Shown here one piece after another: positions 1-3,739 of a DNA stretch of 7,163 nucleotides. A model generated the notes under the pieces. It was not told the origin of the DNA. It did no database searches and worked only from the letters and a program-made list of their open reading frames with translations. The first letter of the stretch is position 1; every line of letters begins with the position of its first letter. Position numbers and translations under genes: made by a program. The stretch is from Candidatus Uhrbacteria bacterium (GTDB lineage Bacteria; Patescibacteriota; Patescibacteriia; UBA9934; UBA10169): assembly GCA_003505155.1 (NCBI GenBank), contig DNYJ01000024.1, forward strand, positions 4,320-11,482. The letters run 5' to 3'.

Positions 1-24
1 GGGGAGGCGATTCTTGTTTTTATG

Positions 25-150
25 GGATCCTGCAAAAGTCGATGAGATTGCGGATTGTGGGCTGGCAGTCGTTGAAAACGTACTGAATGGTACGTTGAGA
101 CGATGCCTGGGTGCCCACAGGCCGCAAGCTCGCGACTTTTGCAGAGATCC
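25..150 (+). ncRNA. Long imperfect hairpin, possible structured RNA of unknown family
   Basis: This stretch folds on itself almost end to end. Pairs I traced by hand: 25-29 with 146-150, 30-41 with 133-144 (a145 bulged), 44-46 with 129-131, 48-53 with 122-127, 56-62 with 113-119, 64-67 with 104-107, 69-72 with 100-103 (g68 bulged) and 77-83 with 90-96. That is about 48 pairs closed by a six-base loop at 84-89. Mismatches read on the plus strand are G-A and G-U (47/128, 54/121, 55/120, 84/89), which RNA tolerates; on the minus strand they become C-T and A-C. This favours a plus-strand RNA. It starts two bases past the khpA stop codon, so it would also form the 3' end of a khpA transcript. No run of T follows on either strand, so it is not an ordinary terminator. 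It lacks the SRP RNA apical motif and the open bubble of 6S RNA. A MITE-like palindromic element is the main alternative. Confidence 0.5.
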
Positions 151-152
151 CT

Positions 153-527
153 TTAGATTCCGAGATCATCAATGTCGGAAGTATCCACGCTCATGCTGTC
201 CTCGACCGGAGCGCGCCTTTCCTCGTGTGCGGCTGGGCGTTCGGTGCGTTCGGTGCGTTCGCGGCGAGGCGGGCGCACCGCGCCTTCTGGCTCGTAGATC
301 TTGAGGTTGACGCGGGCGTCATTTTTGGCCCCAACGATCTTAAGGAGCGTGCGGACGGAGCGCGCGGTTTGCCCTTCACGACCGATCACGTATCCCATGT
401 CTGATTGGGCGACGTGAAGGGTGATGAGGACTCCGCGTTCATCAACGGTGCGTTCGGTGCGGACTTCATCCGGATTGTTGACGATGGCTTTGATGACGTA
501 TTCAACAAATGCCTGATCCTGTTCCAT
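153..527 (-). CDS. khpA: KH-domain RNA-binding protein, KhpA family
   Basis: A 124-residue protein made of one type-II KH domain (about residues 1-82) plus an extra tail. The GxxG loop that grips single-stranded RNA is G49-R50-E51-G52 within the context VIGREGQTA, typical of KhpA/YlqC proteins. KhpA usually works with KhpB as an RNA chaperone affecting cell division and envelope genes in Gram-positives; in this organism the role is inferred only. Family members are normally about 75-80 residues, so residues 83-124 are an addition: first arginine/glutamate-rich with an RTE tandem repeat, then acidic, and probably disordered. The location next to rpsP is the classic rpsP-khpA order, but here a terminator and a separate promoter intervene. 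The ATG at 527 has no Shine-Dalgarno sequence upstream; the predicted leader is about 47 nt. Confidence 0.9.
   Translation of the reverse strand: MEQDQAFVEYVIKAIVNNPDEVRTERTVDERGVLITLHVAQSDMGYVIGREGQTARSVRTLLKIVGAKNDARVNLKIYEPEGAVRPPRRERTERTERPAAHEERRAPVEDSMSVDTSDIDDLGI
237..260 (-). repeat. 9-nt tandem repeat in khpA tail
   Basis: The plus-strand unit gcgttcggt occurs 2.7 times in register (237-245, 246-254, 255-260). On the coding strand it yields the RTE-RTE-R stretch in the KhpA tail. A partial copy of the same word encodes RTERT near residues 23-27 of the KH domain (around 444-459). Confidence 0.75.
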
Positions 528-551
528 ATTCAGAGTTAAGAGTTTCTAACG

Positions 552-572
552 GATCTGTCGACCTGCCAGATC
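552..572 (-). promoter_or_regulatory. Short stem-loop near the 5' end of the khpA leader
   Basis: The arms gatctg (552-557) and cagatc (567-572) pair perfectly around a nine-base loop. With transcription predicted to start near 574, the stem would sit at the extreme 5' end of the khpA mRNA, where it might protect the transcript from decay. Six pairs is weak evidence and it could be coincidental. Confidence 0.25.
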
Positions 573-580
573 ACACATAA

Positions 581-609
581 AAGATAGCAACAAAAAACGG
601 ATATGTCAA
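581..609 (-). promoter_or_regulatory. khpA promoter (-35 TTGACA, 17 bp, -10 TATCTT)
   Basis: On the minus strand a perfect TTGACA (609-604) is followed after 17 bases by TATCTT (586-581), with TGC directly before the -10 as in extended -10 promoters. The -35 box contains the rpsP stop codon TGA. Predicted transcription start is near 574, about 47 nt before the khpA ATG. Confidence 0.65.
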
Positions 610-618
610 TCCGTTTTT
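592..618 (-). terminator. rpsP intrinsic terminator, possibly bidirectional
   Basis: A perfect 10-bp inverted repeat (593-602 with 609-618) has a six-base loop at 603-608. On the minus strand it ends in six T residues (597-592). The arms are A-rich on one side and T-rich on the other, so the opposite strand also shows a hairpin with a T run. The rpsP stop codon (608-606) lies in the loop, so the upstream arm is formed by the last rpsP codons. Confidence 0.7.
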
Positions 619-926
619 GTCTCTGTTTTTGTCTTCTCTGCGATTTTGTCGCGGCGCTTATGCGAAATGTGGGTTACGGAGACTTTTTTGCCTTCGAGAA
701 GCCCCTCGGAGACAAGGAGGTTGTGGACGGTGTTTGAAGGTTGCGCGCCCACGGAAAGCCAGTGCTTGATGCGCTCGGCTTTCAGAGCGTGCTCTTTAGT
801 GCGGGGGTTGAAGGTGCCCAGGATCTCGAGGTTCTTGCCCCAGGGATCCCTGTGTTTGGGAACCGCGATCAAGCGGTAGAGCGGGCTTTTCTTTTTTCCC
901 ACGCGGGTGAATCGGAGACTGATCAT
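606..926 (-). CDS. rpsP: 30S ribosomal protein S16
   Basis: A 106-residue protein matching bacterial S16 throughout. The N-terminus MISLRFTRVGKKKSPLYRL corresponds to the conserved basic opening of S16, followed by the family's 'GTFNPRTKEHALKAERIKHWL' equivalent (split here as GTFNPRTKE and HWLSVGAQPSNTVHNLL). S16 binds 16S rRNA early in 30S assembly. The last 20 or so residues (RRDKIAEKTKTETKTD) are a lysine/threonine-rich extension whose length varies in the family. The start at 926 fits the family N-terminus exactly. No Shine-Dalgarno sequence precedes it; the bases just upstream are pyrimidine-rich. It has its own promoter at 990-1018 and its own terminator, so it appears to be transcribed alone. 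Confidence 0.96.
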   Translation of the reverse strand: MISLRFTRVGKKKSPLYRLIAVPKHRDPWGKNLEILGTFNPRTKEHALKAERIKHWLSVGAQPSNTVHNLLVSEGLLEGKKVSVTHISHKRRDKIAEKTKTETKTD

Positions 927-989
927 AATGAGGGGATGTTGGATATTGGAGGTGGATCCTTCCGATGAGTATGAAAGACGGATGGCGGG

Positions 990-1018
990 AGGATAGCGGG
1001 AATAGGAGAACTTGTCAA
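990..1018 (-). promoter_or_regulatory. rpsP promoter (-35 TTGACA, 17 bp, -10 TATCCT)
   Basis: On the minus strand a perfect TTGACA (1018-1013) is separated by 17 bases from TATCCT (995-990). Transcription would start near 983, giving a leader of about 57 nt. The T run of the upstream transporter terminator (1021-1017) shares bases with this -35 box. Confidence 0.6.
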
Positions 1019-1050
1019 AAATGAAGCGACCTCGCGGTGAAGCGAGGCCG
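1017..1050 (-). terminator. Intrinsic terminator of the OPT transporter gene
   Basis: Positions 1042-1050 pair with 1027-1035 to give nine pairs including one G-U, with a six-base loop. On the minus strand the stem is followed by CTTCA and then five T residues (1021-1017). The stem is GC-rich and lies about 20 nt past the transporter stop codon. The T run is short and slightly offset, so termination may be partial. Confidence 0.55.
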
Positions 1051-1071
1051 AAGGATGGAGCCGCAGATCGG

Positions 1072-2955
1072 CTAGGTAAGGGAGTTGAGCCAGCCCACGA
1101 GGACGATCAGGATCGGCAGGAGGAGCGAGGTGAAGATCAACTCGCCCGCGATGAGCCCTGCCGCCATGGGCTGTGCGAAGAGGGCGTAGCTTCCGCGGCT
1201 CTCCGAGCCCTCCGAGTCCGAACGCTCCGAGAAGCTCTTCCAGACCGCAGAGATGACGCTGCCGATCGCGATCGCGATCGTGAGAGCCGGCGGCAGGATG
1301 AGGGCGAACCCCAGCGCGGCGGGGATGGGCACCCACCGGAAGCGGGAGCCCATGCCTTCGCGTCGTGGCACCATGAGGAGAACCTCGAAGGCGATGCCGA
1401 CCGCGAGTGCGATGACGGCCGCGGTGAGGGCGCCGGGTGGAAGGGAGGAGAGGCCGTCCTTCATCACCATGGCGAGCGCCGCGATCTTGAGTCCGGTCGG
1501 GGCGGCGAGCTGTCCTTCCTCGAGACCGATGCCGTAGGTGCGTTCGAGGAGGTTGAACATGAGGGGGAGGACGATGGCGCCGATGGGGATCGCGATGAGC
1601 TGAACCACGATGAGCGCCTTGAAGCTCCCCTTGAGCTTGCGCGCCACCCAGAAGGATCCGACCGTCCCCTCGGCGCTTGCCTGTGGGTCGGCGGCGATGT
1701 GGGCGGAAACCAGGTTCTGCAGGATGTGCGCGGGCCACAGGAGTCCGAACAGGAACTGCGTGGCGTTCGCCATGAGCGACACGGGACCCTGTCCGGTGAT
1801 CGCGAGGACGCGAAGCCCAGCGATGACGAGAAGGGGCTGGATCGCCACGGCGGCGAGAACCTGGAGTGCCGACATGTCGAACCAGACCTGCTGGAGCCAG
1901 ACGAGGAGCACGGTGCACACGACCATCCCGCCCAAGAGCCAGGAAGCCGGGATCTCTTCGTTGGCGGGCTCTCTGATGGCTTCCGTCTCGTTCGTTCCGC
2001 GAACCTTCTTCAGCGTGTTGCGCAGGAGCGGGACGAGGGCGCCCGTGAGGGCTGATCCCACCATGAGAGCGGTTGCCGGCCACATCATCCACTGGACGAT
2101 GTACTTGAAGTAGGATCCGTTCCCTGACCGGGCGGTCAGAAACCTGTCCAGATCTCCGCAGTGTGCCTCGACGAATCCGTTGCTCGTTCCCTTGTCGAGG
2201 AAGTCGAGGCAGGCGGGCAGGTACTCCGGGGCAGTCCCCATCAGAGCTCCGATGGGCGCGACGGTCTCGCCGAAGGCGGAGAGGATCCAGACGCCGAGGA
2301 GTCCCGAGAGCCCGACCGAGAGCGGGACCAGCATGCCGATGCCCACGGCCATGAGTTCCGGACTCAAGACCATGTTCGTTCGGGCGTTGCCCACAATAGG
2401 AGTTACGACGCCCAGGCCGTCCTTGAGGAGCGACAAGAAGCTCGCCACGAGCGTGGAGACGGTCAGCACCCTGCGGCGTTGGTGGACGGCTTCGGTGGCC
2501 TGCGGGTCGCTCAAAGTCTCCGCGACGGAGACGACAGCTTGCGCGGTGGGCCAGGGAAGCGTCACGTCGTTCAAGATCATCCGTCGTGGCCATGCGCCCA
2601 TGAAGACGCCGAGGTTGGCAGAGATCATGACCCAGACGGCGATCTGCCACCACGTCGGGTGGAACCCGATGTCGGTCTCGAAGACGTTCTGGATGTAGTA
2701 GAACGCGGCGAGGATCACACACATGAATCCCACGCCGCCCACCACTCCGATCATGGCTTGGATGATATTGAGCTGATTGGCGAGGGCGGTGCCCGTGACG
2801 CGGCGACCGATGACGGCCGCGGCGAGGAACATGCCGGCGAAGCCGAGATCCACCCCCATGCCGAGCTTGAGGGCGGCGTAGGGCATGGAGGCGCCGGCGA
2901 TGATGCAGAGAAATCCTCCGAGGAGGATGGTGCGCCAGTTGAGGCTGAGGCTCAC
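1072..2955 (-). CDS. OPT family (oligopeptide / metal-chelate) transporter
   Basis: A 627-residue polytopic membrane protein with about a dozen or more hydrophobic segments. Features matching the OPT/YSL superfamily are an N-terminal segment with GxxLGMGVDLGFAG-like glycine pattern, NQLNIIQ near residues 60-66, LPWPTAQA at 133-140 (the position of the family's P-x-G-T-A motif), a GIGMLVPLSVGLSGLLG segment, a TQFLFGLLWP segment, and LAAPTG in the C-terminal part. OPT proteins are secondary transporters, driven by the proton gradient where studied, importing small peptides or siderophore/nicotianamine-metal complexes. The substrate cannot be read here. The start is GTG at 2955, preceded six bases upstream by GGGAG, a good ribosome site. 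Sampled lines are about 68-70% GC, well above the neighbours, which suggests a different origin. Confidence 0.87.
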   Translation of the reverse strand: MSLSLNWRTILLGGFLCIIAGASMPYAALKLGMGVDLGFAGMFLAAAVIGRRVTGTALANQLNIIQAMIGVVGGVGFMCVILAAFYYIQNVFETDIGFHPTWWQIAVWVMISANLGVFMGAWPRRMILNDVTLPWPTAQAVVSVAETLSDPQATEAVHQRRRVLTVSTLVASFLSLLKDGLGVVTPIVGNARTNMVLSPELMAVGIGMLVPLSVGLSGLLGVWILSAFGETVAPIGALMGTAPEYLPACLDFLDKGTSNGFVEAHCGDLDRFLTARSGNGSYFKYIVQWMMWPATALMVGSALTGALVPLLRNTLKKVRGTNETEAIREPANEEIPASWLLGGMVVCTVLLVWLQQVWFDMSALQVLAAVAIQPLLVIAGLRVLAITGQGPVSLMANATQFLFGLLWPAHILQNLVSAHIAADPQASAEGTVGSFWVARKLKGSFKALIVVQLIAIPIGAIVLPLMFNLLERTYGIGLEEGQLAAPTGLKIAALAMVMKDGLSSLPPGALTAAVIALAVGIAFEVLLMVPRREGMGSRFRWVPIPAALGFALILPPALTIAIAIGSVISAVWKSFSERSDSEGSESRGSYALFAQPMAAGLIAGELIFTSLLLPILIVLVGWLNSLT

Positions 2956-2960
2956 GGTGT

Positions 2961-2966
2961 ACTCCC
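2961..2966 (-). promoter_or_regulatory. Shine-Dalgarno of the OPT gene
   Basis: On the minus strand CGGGAG lies about six bases before the GTG start at 2955. It decides in favour of the GTG start, because no in-frame ATG is nearby upstream. Confidence 0.6.
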
Positions 2967-3022
2967 GATGTGAAGGTTCAAACGAAAAGAGCGCTCCCCG
3001 ATTGGAGGCTCCTCCCGCACTG

Positions 3023-3051
3023 ATTCTTGTTGATTACGACGTTTTTGTCAA
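3023..3051 (-). promoter_or_regulatory. Probable OPT promoter (-35 TTGACA, 17 bp, -10 AAGAAT)
   Basis: A perfect TTGACA on the minus strand (3051-3046) is followed after 17 bases by AAGAAT (3028-3023), four of six matches to the -10 consensus. The leader to the GTG would be about 60 nt. The -35 box overlaps a 13-base palindrome (3047-3059: gtcaa, three bases, ttgac) that could be an operator. Confidence 0.45.
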
Positions 3052-3054
3052 TTA

Positions 3055-3080
3055 TTGACTTAGAGCTGTTGACGTAGAGC
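3055..3080. repeat. Pair of 12-base direct repeats next to the hepT stop
   Basis: ttgacttagagc (3055-3066) and ttgacgtagagc (3069-3080) match at 11 of 12 positions and start 14 bases apart. They abut the hepT stop codon and the OPT promoter region. Their role is unknown; they could be a regulator-binding site or a chance duplication. Confidence 0.4.
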
Positions 3081-3428
3081 CTAGAGATAGGTTTTGCCGA
3101 TGAGGAAATTGTTGAGTCGTTCTTTAAGAACGGGAATATCTTCCTGAATGGTCGTCCACAGGCTTCTAAGATCAACTTCCGCGTAGTTGTGAATCAAGAA
3201 GTCCCGAGTTCCTGTAATCTCTTTCCATGGAAGATCCACCGCATTTGTACAGTTGTTTGAGAGCCGCTTGGCTGCCTCGCCGATAATTTCGATCTGCCGA
3301 ATACAGGCGTCATGCGTTTTTCTATCTTGGATGAAGTCCTGCCAATCCAACCCGTCGACGTAATGGATAATCTGATCAGAGGCTTCGAGAATATGCTCGA
3401 TGTAGAGATCATCCGATTTGCTTGCCAT
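3081..3428 (-). CDS. hepT: HepT-like toxin (DUF86 family RNase)
   Basis: A small all-helical protein of the HEPN/DUF86 class, 115 residues from the chosen ATG. It has the catalytic R-x4-H-x-Y motif as RDFLIHNY (R75, H80, Y82) and the family's stretch IRQIEIIGEAAKRLS. In studied pairs HepT is an RNase that cleaves RNA, and its partner MntA silences it by adding AMP to the tyrosine of this motif; all three residues are intact here. The gene overlaps the end of mntA, the usual arrangement. An in-frame ATG at 3446 would add MILSYS, but family proteins begin close to the SKSDDLYIEHILEA segment, so 3428 is preferred. Neither start has a clear ribosome site, as expected for translational coupling. 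Composition is lower in GC than the flanking genes. Confidence 0.88.
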   Translation of the reverse strand: MASKSDDLYIEHILEASDQIIHYVDGLDWQDFIQDRKTHDACIRQIEIIGEAAKRLSNNCTNAVDLPWKEITGTRDFLIHNYAEVDLRSLWTTIQEDIPVLKERLNNFLIGKTYL

Positions 3429-3699
3429 AGAGTACGACAAGATCATTCAAGACGCGGTCTCTGATATGCCTGCACAGGGAGGCTTCAGTCACGAGATCCA
3501 CAGGTTTTTTTAGTTGCTCTGAAAGGTTCTGCTGGACACCTACAAGCTCAAATAGACCTATTGGCTTTGAGAATCGCACGAGTAGATCAATATCGCTCGT
3601 GGGTGTTGCCTCACCTCTGGCGACCGAACCAAAAATCCCCGCAAATTCGACATGACTTTGTTTGAGAAGTGGAACCAGTTGTTTCTTAAGTTCATCCAT
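3409..3699 (-). CDS. mntA: MntA-like minimal nucleotidyltransferase antitoxin
   Basis: A 96-residue minimal nucleotidyltransferase. The GSx10DxD signature is complete: G24-S25, then ten residues, then D36-I-D38. The third carboxylate is probably D68 in KPVDLVTE. Family members transfer AMP to a tyrosine of the HepT toxin and so neutralise it. The gene lies immediately upstream of hepT with an overlap of 20-38 bases depending on the hepT start. It begins 40 bases after the smc stop codon with no terminator between, so read-through from smc is possible. It also has a GATAAT -10 box only eight bases before its ATG. Lower GC content than smc and the transporter suggests that the pair arrived by transfer. 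Confidence 0.9.
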   Translation of the reverse strand: MDELKKQLVPLLKQSHVEFAGIFGSVARGEATPTSDIDLLVRFSKPIGLFELVGVQQNLSEQLKKPVDLVTEASLCRHIRDRVLNDLVVLYGKQIG

Positions 3700-3707
3700 A
3701 GAAGATC

Positions 3708-3713
3708 ATTATC
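3708..3713 (-). promoter_or_regulatory. -10 box of mntA-hepT, leaderless configuration
   Basis: GATAAT on the minus strand (five of six matches to TATAAT) ends eight bases before the mntA ATG at 3699. Transcription would begin within about two bases of the start codon. No convincing -35 box lies 16-18 bases upstream, and no Shine-Dalgarno sequence is present. Confidence 0.45.
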
Positions 3714-3739
3714 AGCCTACCGAAGAATCATAACCTTGT

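Noticed and set aside
25..150. SRP RNA or 6S RNA identity for the left-edge hairpin
   Set aside because: The SRP RNA apical GGAA-type loop and its symmetric internal loop are absent, and there is no large central bubble as in 6S RNA; the size also fits neither well.
14..404. Plus-strand open frames across the left hairpin and the khpA tail
   Set aside because: They run through the structured region and antisense to khpA without homology or a ribosome site.
1264..1280. Short gatcgc tandem repeat inside the OPT gene
   Set aside because: It encodes an Ala-Ile membrane stretch and is explained by codon use in a hydrophobic helix.
1012..2055. A 347-codon open frame on the plus strand
   Set aside because: Antisense to the OPT gene, very rich in Glu, Asp and Arg with no hydrophobic core; a shadow of GC-rich coding sequence.
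923..2722. A 599-codon open frame on the minus strand overlapping the OPT gene in another frame
   Set aside because: It is rich in Arg, His, Pro and Gly with no domain pattern, as expected from an out-of-frame reading of GC-rich DNA; the true frame encodes a clear membrane transporter.
2161..2973. A 270-codon open frame on the plus strand
   Set aside because: Antisense to the OPT gene, low complexity, no ribosome site and no recognisable motif.
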